DNA of 64,000 bases from DASYXT01 sp035934555 (GTDB lineage: Bacteria; Verrucomicrobiota; Verrucomicrobiia; Limisphaerales; UBA8199). The notes beneath the pieces were generated by a model. It was not told the DNA's origin and did not search any database. It was given only the letters and a program-made list of their open reading frames with translations. The stretch is taken from positions 29,680-93,679 of the forward strand of contig DASYXT010000115.1 of the NCBI GenBank assembly GCA_035934555.1, given 5' to 3'. The position numbers and the translations under genes were made by a program. This document shows positions 7,843 to 16,514 of the stretch, piece after piece (positions within the stretch are counted from its first letter, which is position 1; each line of letters begins with the position of its first letter).

Positions 7843-9159
7843 CTACAGGATATTTGCGGCTAATTCGGCGAGTTCGGAGCGTTCGCCTTTTTGCAGCTCG
7901 ATGTGCGCGGCGACCGGCTCGGCGCGGAAGCGGCTGACGATATAGTTGAACCCGTTGGACGAGGAGTCCACATAGGGATTATCAATCTGGTAGGGGTCCC
8001 CGGTGAAGACGATTTTCGTGCCGTGGCCGACGCGAGTGATGATGGTCTTGGTCTCGAGGGGCGTGAGGTTTTGGGCCTCATCGATGATCATGAACTGATT
8101 GGCAATACTGCGCCCGCGAATATAGCTGAGCGCCTCGACCACAATGCTGCCGGAGCGCATCAGGTCGCCGCTGCGCCGGTGCTCGTGGCCCATATTCAAG
8201 TCGCTGAGCATTTCGAGCGCGTCGTGAATCGGCTGCATCCAGGGCGCCAGTTTTTCATCCAGCGAACCGGGGAGGAACCCCAGCTCTTTGCCCATCGAGA
8301 TGGTGGGCCGCGCGACCACGAGGCGGCGGTACTCGCGTTCGAGCACCGTGCGCTTCAGGCCGGCGGCCATCGCCAGGAGCGTCTTGCCCGTCCCGGCTTT
8401 GCCCATCAGCGTGACCAGTTTGATGCGGTCGTCCAGCAGGGCGTCGAAGGCGAAATGCTGCTCGCGATTGCGCGGTTTGATGCCCCAGACCCCTTCGCGG
8501 CAGTCAATGATCGGCAAGAGCTTGGTGCCGCTCAGGTCCACTTTCGCAAGGGCCGTACGCTTGGGATTGGTTTCGTCCAGCAGCGTGCAATATTCGTTGG
8601 GGAAATATTGTTTGCCACCGTTGACTTCCAGCTCGCCGTTCGCCCGGAAGGACGCTATCCGCTCCGGACTGACACTGATCTCGATCATCCCGGTGTAAAG
8701 GTCGGTAATGAGGACGCGATCGTTTTCGTAATCTTCGGCGAGCACTCCCAGCGCGTCGGCCTTGATCCGCAAATTGATATCTTTGCTGACCAGCACGGTC
8801 TGGCTCTTGGGCTGGGTTTTCTTGATGTGCGCCGCCAGCGACAGGATCCGGTTATCCACGGAGTCGGTTCCGAACAACGCGTGGCCGTTGGTGCCGTTGT
8901 GTGGTTTGGGAAAGGCGATGCGCAAATGCCCGCCATTGGGCAGGGTGACGCCCTCGCTCAACTGGCCGGAACCGCGCAAGCCATCGAGCATGCGCGAAAC
9001 AGCACGGGCGTTTTGCCCCAACTCGGTGGACTCGCGTTTGAAGCGGTCGATCTCCTCGATGACTTCGATGGGCAACACCACGTGGTTGTCCTGGAAGTTG
9101 AGAAGCGAATTGGGATCGTGCAGCAAAACATTGGTATCAAGAATGTAATTCTTTTTCAC
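7843..9159 (-). CDS. phoH: PIN-PhoH fusion ATPase
   Basis: A 438-residue protein joining an N-terminal PIN ribonuclease domain (about 1-150) to a C-terminal PhoH P-loop domain (about 235-438), as in PhoH2/YlaK proteins that couple RNA unwinding with RNase activity. The PIN domain starts at the first residues (NYILDTNVLLHDP, Asp8 as a metal ligand), with acidic residues around 32-38 and 99-104. Walker A is GKAGTGKT at 253-260, and Walker B is MIIDEAQN. GDPYQID and the RSELAELA end are typical of PhoH. The start overlaps the end of the GST-like gene by 23 bp, implying coupled translation. Confidence 0.92.
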   Translation of the reverse strand: MKKNYILDTNVLLHDPNSLLNFQDNHVVLPIEVIEEIDRFKRESTELGQNARAVSRMLDGLRGSGQLSEGVTLPNGGHLRIAFPKPHNGTNGHALFGTDSVDNRILSLAAHIKKTQPKSQTVLVSKDINLRIKADALGVLAEDYENDRVLITDLYTGMIEISVSPERIASFRANGELEVNGGKQYFPNEYCTLLDETNPKRTALAKVDLSGTKLLPIIDCREGVWGIKPRNREQHFAFDALLDDRIKLVTLMGKAGTGKTLLAMAAGLKRTVLEREYRRLVVARPTISMGKELGFLPGSLDEKLAPWMQPIHDALEMLSDLNMGHEHRRSGDLMRSGSIVVEALSYIRGRSIANQFMIIDEAQNLTPLETKTIITRVGHGTKIVFTGDPYQIDNPYVDSSSNGFNYIVSRFRAEPVAAHIELQKGERSELAELAANIL

Positions 9160-9823
9160 GCGCTAAGGACTTCACTTTCACCCGGCCCATGCGGCCATGC
9201 CACAATTTAAGGCGGGTATGTTTTTCGGGCAGCCGATAATGTCCCGAATAGAGGAAATTGCCGAGCATCCCGTACAGGTCAAAATCGACGAACCGGGGCC
9301 GCTCGTCCAGCAAGTAGGGTTTGTGGAGCAACATTTCTTCAAACGGCACCAACCGCTGCTCCAATTGCGCGAGCAGCTCCTTTTGCTGCTGTTTCCATTG
9401 GCTGATGCAGCCGCGGCCAAACTTGCGCTCTTTATGGCGCAGAAAGCGCAGTTGGTCGTTGAGCGGGACCATTTCCTTCCAAAAGACGTCGTTCAGGCGA
9501 AAGCCAAGCCCCTCGATTTCATTTTCGATGTAACGCCACAGAATCGATTGCACCCCTTCCAAATCCCATGGGAACAAGCCCAGTTGCAGTTTGGAATCAA
9601 GGTATTTGGCGATGACCTGCGAATCCTCGCCCACCTCGAACACGACGGTTTTCCCATCGCGAATGATCGGCACGCCGTAGTAGCGCTGGCGCGTGAGCCG
9701 CCAGACCATCGAACGGTCGCCATTGGGGATATTGGTAACTTTGAAGTTGGCTCCGGAGAACTCCAAAATCCGGCGTTGGACGATGCAGAACGGACTCCAG
9801 GGGAACTGAATCAATTCAATCAT
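9137..9823 (-). CDS. Glutathione S-transferase-like protein
   Basis: A 228-residue protein with a thioredoxin-like N-terminal domain (MIELIQFPWSPFCIVQRRILE, residues about 1-75) and a helical C-terminal domain ending in PRFVDFDLYGMLGNFLYSG, the usual GST N-capping region. SPFC at residues 10-13 sits where the catalytic Ser/Cys of omega- or DUF-type GSTs lies. VPIIRDGKTVVFE with the following GEDSQVIAKYLD matches the cis-Pro and the 'E-S' glutathione-binding motif (E-D-S here). Its 3' end overlaps phoH by 23 bp. The substrate is unknown. Confidence 0.82.
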   Translation of the reverse strand: MIELIQFPWSPFCIVQRRILEFSGANFKVTNIPNGDRSMVWRLTRQRYYGVPIIRDGKTVVFEVGEDSQVIAKYLDSKLQLGLFPWDLEGVQSILWRYIENEIEGLGFRLNDVFWKEMVPLNDQLRFLRHKERKFGRGCISQWKQQQKELLAQLEQRLVPFEEMLLHKPYLLDERPRFVDFDLYGMLGNFLYSGHYRLPEKHTRLKLWHGRMGRVKVKSLAREKELHS

Positions 9824-9989
9824 TGCGCGCTATAACCTTCGCCAGCCAAAACTCTAGGATGGCTGGAGCCGCCTGACAAGACGAAATGACCAGGCCGATT
9901 CTGTGGCGAGTGAAGGTTGTGGTCCAGCGAGGCCGTGCGGACGGCTACTGCCCCAAACACCAACCCCTCACTTTCAATTCCAGCAAACT

Positions 9990-10241
9990 TCAAGCCGCGG
10001 CGTAATGCACCGCCGTTCGCTCCAGCGAGACGGTCGTGACGGTTAGCGGGTCATCGAACGCAAAGGCCAGCTCGATATCCTTGATTCCCCACGTCCCCGC
10101 ATAAACCAGTGCGCGATCGATAAAACGAAAGTCTAACGCCCGGCTCTGATCGTCGGTCCACTTTCCTGGTGCCTGAAAGTACAGCCTGGTGTTGGTTTGA
10201 CGTAGCAAAGTTTTCATATGACGCAAGGCGAGAATAAACAT
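9990..10241 (-). CDS. Small conserved-looking hypothetical protein
   Basis: Encodes up to 83 residues. A second start at 10217 (MKTLLRQTNTRLYFQAPGKW) gives 75 residues and may be the real one. The sequence looks like a compact globular protein: TRLYFQAPGKWT, then a helix AIDFRF-like stretch, then IKDIELAFAFDDP. No family is recognised. It lies between GST-phoH and a divergent small membrane protein gene, with about 165 bp of non-coding DNA downstream (9824-9989) that shows nothing clear. Confidence 0.5.
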   Translation of the reverse strand: MFILALRHMKTLLRQTNTRLYFQAPGKWTDDQSRALDFRFIDRALVYAGTWGIKDIELAFAFDDPLTVTTVSLERTAVHYAAA

Positions 10242-10398
10242 TTCTCATCAATTAAGAGAAGTGGGTAAGTACCCCATCCACCGGCGAAGCACCGGGCCCT
10301 GAATGTCCGCCCGATGCCAAACAGGTGTAGGCGATGGGCCTGGCAAAGGGAGGGACAGACCTGATGGTGAAATCGGGCGCGCCGGCCGACTGTAAATC

Positions 10399-10569
10399 AT
10401 GTTACAATGGGCATTAATCTTCCTGGTAATCGCGATTATCGCCGCGATTTTCGGTTTCGGTGGGATTGCCGGCACAGCCGCAGGCATCGCGCAGATCTTG
10501 TTCTACATCTTCATCGCGATCTTCCTGATCTCGCTGCTGGTGGGACTGTTCCGCGGCCGCGCGCCTTAG
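10399..10569 (+). CDS. DUF1328 (YtjA-family) small membrane protein
   Basis: A 56-residue protein with two hydrophobic helices: MLQWALIFLVIAIIAAIFGF, then GGIAGTAAGIAQ, then a second helix rich in Ile/Leu, ending in GLFRGRAP. This is the clear DUF1328/YtjA pattern (W-A-[LI]-x-F-[LV]-[IV]-A-x-I-A-x-x-F-G-F-x-G-I-A). Such proteins are common near stress genes in bacteria; function is unknown. Its stop (10567-10569) is 10 bp from the end of the opposing sulfatase gene. Confidence 0.88.
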   Translation: MLQWALIFLVIAIIAAIFGFGGIAGTAAGIAQILFYIFIAIFLISLLVGLFRGRAP

Positions 10570-10579
10570 CGCCGCGGCT

Positions 10580-12547
10580 TCAGCGCGGATCCAGATGATA
10601 GCGCTGGTGCATGTAGAGGTCGTCGGCGACCTCAAACAGCGCGATGGCATCTTGCTCCAGGCTGAAGTCCGCCGCCGCCGGGTTGGCTAAGGGCATCATG
10701 TTGACCGCCTTTGGGTCACCAGCGTAGAACTGGTCGGTCTTCATCAACCCGAGGACGACCAGGCGGTCGCGCCCGAGCAAGCCGATGTCGCGATTGTGGT
10801 TCATCAGCGCGCGGCCTTCGGCGGGCGGGCCCTTCAGCAGGTCGCGGCCAAAGAACAGGGTTTGGTATGGGCGGCCAATGAGGCCGAGGACGGTCGGGGA
10901 GACATCGAGCGAGCAGCCTAATTGACCAGGGCGGCTGGGGGTTTTCACCGCCGCCGGGCCGGTGATAAGCAGCGGAATCTCGTACGACCCGATCGGGATG
11001 TTCTGACTGCCATACACTCGCGCACCGTGGTCGGCCACGACCACAAAGATTGTGTTGGTCCAGAAGCTCTCGGCTTTCACCTGCCGGAAAAAGCGGCCGA
11101 GGGCATAGTCGGCGTACTTGACGGCATACTCCTGCTTGTGTTTGTCCGGATCCTCAGGAATACGGCCTTTGGGGAAGGTGTACGGCTTGTGATTGGAGAC
11201 CGAAAGGATGGTGGTGAAGAACGGCCGGCCGGTTTGCGCCAGCGCGCGCATCTCGTGCAGCGAACGATCATAAAGGTCTTCGTCGCACACACCCCAAATC
11301 GTCGAAAAGGTGATGTGATCGAAGTCCTTTTCCTCGACGAACCGGTCGTACCCATTGCGCAGGGCAAACGAGCGCATGTCGTCGAACACTCCGCGTCCGC
11401 CGTAGGTAAACAGCGTCGCGTATCCATCACGTTTGAGAAGCCGGGCGATCGTTTCGACATTGTCCGACAGGTTGCGTTTGACGATGGAATCGCCCGGCAA
11501 CGGCGGAAACGAGGACAGCACGCCTTCCATGCCGCGCACCGTGCGATTGCCGGACGCGTAAATATTGGTGAAAAGCATGCCCTCGGTCGCCGCCAGCTTG
11601 TCCATCTCCGGTGTCAGCGTGTTGGTTCGGCCGAGGCTGCCCCAGAATTCCGAGCCGAGGCTTTCTTCAAGGAAGATGACGACGTTAAGGCGGGGCCGGT
11701 TAGGGTCGCCGGCGACCTGGCGGCGGATGGTCTGGCCGTTGTCGGTGAACGCGCAATCGCCGGCTGCAACCAACTGCCGGGTGCGCTCATAAGCCGCAGC
11801 CAGTGGCATGGTTTTGTAAAACGCGCCGTAATCCAGGTTATGCGTCCAGGCCGCGGCGACGAAGGAAATCACACCATTATTGGCGATTTCGTTCATGGTG
11901 CGGTCGGTGCATACATGCAACTCTCGCAGATGAACACCCGGCGCCAGCAGCGCCGCCGCCAGAACTCCGCCGGCAAAGAAACCCAGCCGGGTGCGCTGCG
12001 CGAACGGACGCTCCCACATGTGCCGAAACAATGCCCGAGCCGGCAGCACCCAGGCCAGGCCAAACGCGGCGCAAACCGCCACGACGACGGCAACGTGATA
12101 GGATTCCCAAATGTTAACAAAAACCTCGTACGGAAAGAGCAGGTAATCGACGGCGACCGTGTTGAACCGTGATTTGAATTCTTCGAAAAAAAAGTATTCC
12201 GCGAACAAAACAAAGGCCTGAGCGGACCAAATCAACCAGCAGCCGCCCCAAAAGAGCCATCCGCGCCAGCGCACGCGGCGCTTGGTATCCCGCGCAAAGA
12301 CCAGCCACAACAGCACTGGCAGGCTCAACAGCAGGCCGGCAAAGATGTCGCGGTAGGTCCCCACCAACAGCGCCATGGTCAGGTCATGCGCAGGAATCGT
12401 TGCCGGCCTAAACGCCAGCAGCAGCACCAACCGCAAAACCAGCCAGGTTCCGAACAGTGACCCGAACCAGAATAGGACAAAGCCATAACGGGACCTTGTC
12501 CAGCGCGGGGGTGCGGGTTGGGTTGGAGCTGGGGAAGGCGCGTTCAT
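10580..12547 (-). CDS. LTA-synthase-like membrane sulfatase/phosphoglycerol transferase
   Basis: A 655-residue protein with an N-terminal membrane part (about five transmembrane helices between 22 and 205) and a C-terminal extracytoplasmic alkaline-phosphatase-fold domain (about 285-600). The metal-binding EES is at 294-296. The catalytic threonine is Thr336 in ASGNRTVRGMEG, the form typical of LtaS-type phosphoglycerol transferases. VVADHGARVYG supplies the late Asp-His metal ligands. These enzymes move phosphoglycerol or phosphoethanolamine to surface glycans. A Gram-negative member more likely modifies periplasmic glucan or lipid A sugars than makes LTA; that is inference. The start overlaps the O-methyltransferase stop by 4 bp (ATGA). 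Confidence 0.88.
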   Translation of the reverse strand: MNAPSPAPTQPAPPRWTRSRYGFVLFWFGSLFGTWLVLRLVLLLAFRPATIPAHDLTMALLVGTYRDIFAGLLLSLPVLLWLVFARDTKRRVRWRGWLFWGGCWLIWSAQAFVLFAEYFFFEEFKSRFNTVAVDYLLFPYEVFVNIWESYHVAVVVAVCAAFGLAWVLPARALFRHMWERPFAQRTRLGFFAGGVLAAALLAPGVHLRELHVCTDRTMNEIANNGVISFVAAAWTHNLDYGAFYKTMPLAAAYERTRQLVAAGDCAFTDNGQTIRRQVAGDPNRPRLNVVIFLEESLGSEFWGSLGRTNTLTPEMDKLAATEGMLFTNIYASGNRTVRGMEGVLSSFPPLPGDSIVKRNLSDNVETIARLLKRDGYATLFTYGGRGVFDDMRSFALRNGYDRFVEEKDFDHITFSTIWGVCDEDLYDRSLHEMRALAQTGRPFFTTILSVSNHKPYTFPKGRIPEDPDKHKQEYAVKYADYALGRFFRQVKAESFWTNTIFVVVADHGARVYGSQNIPIGSYEIPLLITGPAAVKTPSRPGQLGCSLDVSPTVLGLIGRPYQTLFFGRDLLKGPPAEGRALMNHNRDIGLLGRDRLVVLGLMKTDQFYAGDPKAVNMMPLANPAAADFSLEQDAIALFEVADDLYMHQRYHLDPR

Positions 12548-13203
12548 CGTTTGCGGCAGAATTGGATACCGTCGGCGACAGAAAGCAGGACGGCCTCGAC
12601 TCGCGGATCGGCGGCGAGCTTATGATTCAGCGCGTCGATAGCGCGACCGGTGGGTTCCTGGATCGGCTCGTCGCCTAGCCGCCCGGCCCAGAGCATGTTA
12701 TCGAACAGAATCAGGCCGTTGGGTCGCACACGGGGCAGCAGTAGCTCGTAATACTGCTCGTATTGGGTTTTATCGGCGTCGATGAAAACGAAGTCAAATT
12801 GCAAGCTGGCTTCGAGATTCTGTAACTGCTGGATGGCATCTCCCAGCCGGAGGTCAACCCGGTCACTCAGGCCGGCTTTGGCCCAGTACTTACGAGCGAT
12901 CGCCGTCCATTCGGCGCTTTGGTCCAGGCAAATCAGTTTGCCTCCCGGCGCCAGGGCCCGGGCAATGCAGAGTGAGCTATAGCCGGTGAAAGTCCCCACC
13001 TCGATGGCCGAGCGCGCGCCGATCGCCGCCACCACGATGCTCAGGAAGGTCCCTTGCTCATCGCTAATTTGGCAGATGCTGACATCCCCGAGGGCGGCAG
13101 TGTCAGCTCGCAACTCCGCCAGCAGCGGGTCGGTCGCGTCGCTCCGGCATCGCCCCAGGTAAGAGTACAAGCGATCAGTCAATGAAACGTACTTCGTGCC
13201 CAT
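12544..13203 (-). CDS. Class I SAM-dependent O-methyltransferase (CCoAMT-like)
   Basis: A 219-residue enzyme starting at 13203 (MGTKYVSLTDRLYSYL). The longer frame up to 13341 runs through a dispersed repeat and is rejected. SAM motif I is IEVGTFTGYSS. The metal-binding region is FDFVFIDADKTQYEQYYELLLPRVRPNGLILFDN, shown here in part as FIDADK and LFDNMLW. The ending SVADGIQFCRK matches the family's VSDGLTIARK-type end. Members methylate catechol-like hydroxyls with divalent cations. It is the first gene of a two-gene unit with the sulfatase. The substrate is unknown. Confidence 0.9.
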   Translation of the reverse strand: MGTKYVSLTDRLYSYLGRCRSDATDPLLAELRADTAALGDVSICQISDEQGTFLSIVVAAIGARSAIEVGTFTGYSSLCIARALAPGGKLICLDQSAEWTAIARKYWAKAGLSDRVDLRLGDAIQQLQNLEASLQFDFVFIDADKTQYEQYYELLLPRVRPNGLILFDNMLWAGRLGDEPIQEPTGRAIDALNHKLAADPRVEAVLLSVADGIQFCRKR

Positions 13204-13252
13204 AAAAACAACACTAACAGAACTCGTCCCGTGTGAAAGAGAACAAAATGGG

Positions 13253-13451
13253 GGCGCGCGGACTTTAGTCCGCAGCAGGCTCCGAACGGCGGCGCGGGTC
13301 AGATTTACATGCGGTTTTGTCGATACCACAGCGAAGCGCAAACATTCCTATCCGCAGCAGGCTCCGAACGGCGGCGCGGCTCGGATTTACCCAGCGGGCT
13401 TGTTCATACCACGGTGCTGCGGACTAAAGTCTGACTAAAGTCCGCGCTCCG
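13253..13451. repeat. Dispersed palindromic element, copy A (family 1)
   Basis: The left end reads GCGGACTTTAGTCCGCAGCA and the right end TGCTGCGGACTAAAGTC...CCGCGCTCCG, an inverted pair. Inside, the CGCAGCAGGCTCCGAACGGC segment occurs twice (near 13271 and 13353), so this copy looks like two left halves plus one right end. The right end holds a short internal duplication of GACTAAAGTC. The element abuts the 5' side of the O-methyltransferase gene. Confidence 0.75.
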
Positions 13452-13484
13452 TCTTCTGGTCCGGTAAATGCTCTCAATCCAATT

Positions 13485-13655
13485 GTGAAACGTGCAGCTT
13501 TCAAACTCGATACCGGCAAAGGTGGATGGATTCGCACCACGCTGGCCCCCCTGAACGACAAACGCCAAGCCCGCTTCGGCGCGGTGGACATGTTTATGTT
13601 CCTGGCGTTGGTGACGACGGTGGTGGCGGTGGCGCGGGTGCTCATCGCCCGCTAA
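13485..13655 (+). CDS. Possible small single-pass membrane protein
   Basis: An open frame of 56 codons from GTG 13485 to TAA 13653-13655. The N-terminal 35 residues are soluble and basic (KRAAFKLDTGKGGWIRTTLAPLNDKRQARFG), followed by one hydrophobic helix (MFMFLALVTTVVAVARVLI). The arrangement is plausible for a small membrane protein, and the preceding DNA is repeat, so the frame cannot extend upstream. No family is recognised and the start is non-ATG. Confidence 0.4.
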   Translation: MKRAAFKLDTGKGGWIRTTLAPLNDKRQARFGAVDMFMFLALVTTVVAVARVLIAR

Positions 13656-14018
13656 AGCTTGCGGTCAGGCGGGATTGCGTCGCCGCCGAGCGCCGCCAGT
13701 CCGCCTCATTCATGGACAACTGTGTCCAGATTCCTGGCACACCGGATTTCTTCAAAAAGTTTCCTTTCAGGCGCACTAGTAGTGGCTTTCCAATCAGTGA
13801 GAGCGCGAACTTTACCCAGATCTTAATTTGCTCCGCGGCAACACTGGATGTGCCTGGGATAAGGTCGCAGTGCGCGTGGACTTTCGGGCGTTGCTGCGGA
13901 CTAAAGTCAGACTAAAGTGCGCGCTCCGCTGCGGTCCGTGCCCGCGGTGAAATAAGATGACATTTGGGCACCTCGGCGGTATGGTAGGGCCGCACGATTC
14001 GATCATGCCAAACCACCT
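13656..14018. other. Intergenic region before the FAD monooxygenase
   Basis: A stretch of 363 bp with no supported gene. It holds repeat copy B (13801-13928). The remainder between 13656 and 13800 shows no clear signal. Open frames across it are short and consist mainly of repeat sequence. Confidence 0.5.
13801..13928. repeat. Dispersed palindromic element, copy B (family 1)
   Basis: The right end at 13890-13928 is nearly identical to that of copy A, including the doubled GACTAAAGTC core and the CGCGCTCCG terminus. The left end (GAGCGCGAACTTTACCCAG) is a decayed match to the expected GAGCGCGGACTTTAGTCCG. Length is about 128 bp. It lies 350 bp downstream of copy A. Confidence 0.6.
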
Positions 14019-15275
14019 ATGCGCAATGGACAAACTGAGGTACTGGTCGTGGGCGCCGGACCGGTGGGACTCTGGACCACGCTGCTATTAAGCCGGGCTG
14101 GGCTGGAACCCACGCTTATCGACCGCGAAGAACGCACCGCCGCGCGTAGCTATGCGTGCGCGTTGCACCCGCGGAGCCTGGAGATGCTGCAACGCGAGGG
14201 TCTGCTTGAACCCGCCCTGGCTCTCGGCCGCAAGGTGACCACGATGGCATTTTACGAGGGCACTGAACGCCGGGGCGCGCTGGACCTCAGCCGCAACGGC
14301 AGTCAATTTGGGTATTTGTTGATTCTGCCGCAAAACGCGCTCGAGGGTTTGCTGGAGCAACGGCTCAAGCAAGCGGGTGTGAAGGTCCAGTGGCGGCACC
14401 GCCTGGACGACCTGGTTGACGAGGAAGAAGCAGTCACCGCGACGGTCGAGGAACTGCAAGGAACCGCTAGCGGCTACATTGTCCCCCATTGGGAAATGGT
14501 CGTGAAAAGTCGCACGGCAGTTCGCGCCCAGTTCCTGGTGGGCGCCGATGGGCATGCGTCGCTGGTGCGCCAGCGGCTTCATTTCGACCTTCAGCGCCTG
14601 GGACCCACCACAAACTTCGCCGCGTATGAATTCGAGACAGCGGACCACTGCGCGGACGAAGTGCGCGTCGTGCTGGATGGCCAAACGACCAACGTGCTTT
14701 GGCCGCTGCCCAATAACCGGTATCGCTGGACGTTTCAACTGTTGCATGGCGAAGCGGAATTTCCCGAGAAGGAACGGCGGGCGGTGCGGTTGGACCAGCC
14801 GGAGGTGGATGAGAGGCTGAAACAATATGTGGAAAAGGTGGCACGCCAGCGAGCACCGTGGTTTGAGGCCAAAGTGAGCCGGATAACGTGGTGTTCACGG
14901 GTTGCGTTTGAGCAGAGCCTGGCAGGCGCTTTTGGCCGGCACCGGTGCTGGCTTGCCGGCGACGCGGCGCACCAGACCGGTCCGGTCGGCGTGCAGAGCA
15001 TGAACGCCGGTTTCGCCGAGGCTGACGGATTATGCGCGCTTATGGCGAAGGTGTTGAAACAGGAGGCGGAGTTCAGCGCACTGAATGAGTACAACCAGTT
15101 GTGGCAGAAAGAATGGCAGCGGCTGCTGGGCGGGCAGCTCCGGGTGCAGCCGCAGGCCAAAACCAATCCCTGGTTCGGCCAGAAGGTGTCAGAGCTGCGC
15201 TCGTGTCTGCCGGGGCTGGGGACCGAGCTGGGCGGGTTGGCGGCGCAACTGGGTCTGGAGTTCCCCGTGACGTGA
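14019..15275 (+). CDS. FAD-dependent aromatic-ring-hydroxylase-type monooxygenase
   Basis: A 418-residue flavoprotein of the PheA/TfdB (FAD_binding_3) class. The dinucleotide-binding motif VLVVGAGPVGLWTTLLLSRAG starts at about residue 8, here GAGPVG. FLVGADGHASLVRQ is the DG motif, and WLAGDAAHQTGPVGVQSMNAG carries the second FAD motif GDAAH. NADPH-dependent hydroxylation of a phenolic or polyketide-like substrate is the family's usual reaction; the substrate here is unknown. The C-terminal thioredoxin-like domain found in some members is absent. It stands alone between repeats and a DUF1573 gene. Confidence 0.9.
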   Translation: MRNGQTEVLVVGAGPVGLWTTLLLSRAGLEPTLIDREERTAARSYACALHPRSLEMLQREGLLEPALALGRKVTTMAFYEGTERRGALDLSRNGSQFGYLLILPQNALEGLLEQRLKQAGVKVQWRHRLDDLVDEEEAVTATVEELQGTASGYIVPHWEMVVKSRTAVRAQFLVGADGHASLVRQRLHFDLQRLGPTTNFAAYEFETADHCADEVRVVLDGQTTNVLWPLPNNRYRWTFQLLHGEAEFPEKERRAVRLDQPEVDERLKQYVEKVARQRAPWFEAKVSRITWCSRVAFEQSLAGAFGRHRCWLAGDAAHQTGPVGVQSMNAGFAEADGLCALMAKVLKQEAEFSALNEYNQLWQKEWQRLLGGQLRVQPQAKTNPWFGQKVSELRSCLPGLGTELGGLAAQLGLEFPVT

Positions 15276-15338
15276 AAATCCACTTTCTTTTCATTCTGAT
15301 CTTTGCCAGAATGTAAATCGGATTAAAAAGAAATACGT

Positions 15339-16472
15339 ATGAGAACCGTGAATGCCCGCTTGGGCTTTTTGTTGTCGATATTCAGCGGCTTGAGTGTCGT
15401 GGCCCAAACGCCCCCTCCGGCTCCCGGAGCTGTCGCCGCCGCGACCAATGCCATCGGCCCGAAGATTGTTTTTGCCACGCCGATTCACGATTTCGGCAAG
15501 ACCAAGGCCGGCGAACCCGTCCATTATAGTTACGTCTTTACCAATACGGGCGACCAGTTGCTCGAAGTTCGCGGCGTACAGCCCTCCTGCGGCTGCACCA
15601 CCGCCGGCCAATGGACCAGGCAGGTCAAACCCGGTGACAGCGGCTCGATCGCGATTCAGTTTAATAGCGCGAACTTCAATGGCCCGGTGTTCAAGACCAT
15701 CACGGTGACCTCCAACGCTAAGGACCAGCCCACTACGGTGCTGCAGCTCAAAGGGACCGTGTGGAAGCCCATCGAGTTTTCTCCCCCCTACACGGTGCTG
15801 ACCTTGATGCCTGACGCGCCCAGCGCGTCGGCGACCGTTCGGGTGATTAATAATATGCCGGAGCCGCTCCAGGTCTGGGACCCCTCGAGCAATAACCAGG
15901 ACTTCACCATCGCGCTGCGCACCAACACCCCGGGCAAGGAGTACCAGGTGACGATTTCCGCCACCCCGCCGCTGCACGCAGGCAATGTGGCGGCCCGGAT
16001 TACTTTGAAGACCTCGAGCGCCACCGCGCCGACCCTCGATATTCCCTTCTGGGCGAATATCCAGCCGGCCCTCATGGTGATGCCGCCACAGATCATGCTG
16101 CCCGAGGCGCCGTTAACCACCAAAGCCACCCCGTCCATCACCATTCAGAATAACAGCACCAATCAGCTCACGCTTTCGGATGCCGGCGTCAATGTGCCCG
16201 GTGTGGACGTGCAGGTGAGAGAAATCAACCACGGCCGAACTTACAGCGTTGGCCTGGTGTTCCCGCAAGGATACGCGAATCCCGCGGGGCAGATGACCGA
16301 ATTGACCATCAAGTCCAGCAGCCCGCGCATGCCCTTAATCAAGGTCCCGATTATGCAGGTGGCCCAGCGTTTTCAGCCACCCGGCGGCCTGCCCGTCACC
16401 GCCCCCGTGCCAAACCAGGTGCGGCCGCTGCCGCCGGCGCCGCCCAAACCAACGGCTCAATTGACGCAGTAA
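15339..16472 (+). CDS. DUF1573-domain exported protein
   Basis: A 377-residue protein with a signal peptide (MRTVNARLGFLLSIFSGLSVVA). A DUF1573 Ig-like domain (about 45-145) follows: FATPIHDFGKTKAGEPVHYSYVFTNTGDQLLEVRGVQPSCGCTT. The CGCT cysteine pair is the family mark. Two further Ig-like beta regions (about 146-245 and 246-345) precede a Pro-rich tail. DUF1573 proteins are secreted or periplasmic with unknown function. Downstream, on the same strand and closely spaced, lie a rhodanese and a MauE-like protein, which suggests a link to periplasmic sulfur or disulfide chemistry. Confidence 0.85.
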   Translation: MRTVNARLGFLLSIFSGLSVVAQTPPPAPGAVAAATNAIGPKIVFATPIHDFGKTKAGEPVHYSYVFTNTGDQLLEVRGVQPSCGCTTAGQWTRQVKPGDSGSIAIQFNSANFNGPVFKTITVTSNAKDQPTTVLQLKGTVWKPIEFSPPYTVLTLMPDAPSASATVRVINNMPEPLQVWDPSSNNQDFTIALRTNTPGKEYQVTISATPPLHAGNVAARITLKTSSATAPTLDIPFWANIQPALMVMPPQIMLPEAPLTTKATPSITIQNNSTNQLTLSDAGVNVPGVDVQVREINHGRTYSVGLVFPQGYANPAGQMTELTIKSSSPRMPLIKVPIMQVAQRFQPPGGLPVTAPVPNQVRPLPPAPPKPTAQLTQ

Positions 16473-16514
16473 TCCGGTGCGGCAGGGCCGGGTCGCCCGA
16501 GCCGCGCTTAGTTT

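Noticed and set aside
7891..9210. Long open frame opposite phoH (439 codons)
   Set aside because: Antisense shadow of phoH; no domain or signal, and PhoH/PIN motifs on the minus strand are complete.
10922..12172. Long open frame opposite the sulfatase
   Set aside because: Antisense shadow; Arg/His-rich composition with no recognisable motifs.
13204..13341. N-terminal extension of the O-methyltransferase
   Set aside because: It lies within repeat copy A; the family start is at 13203.
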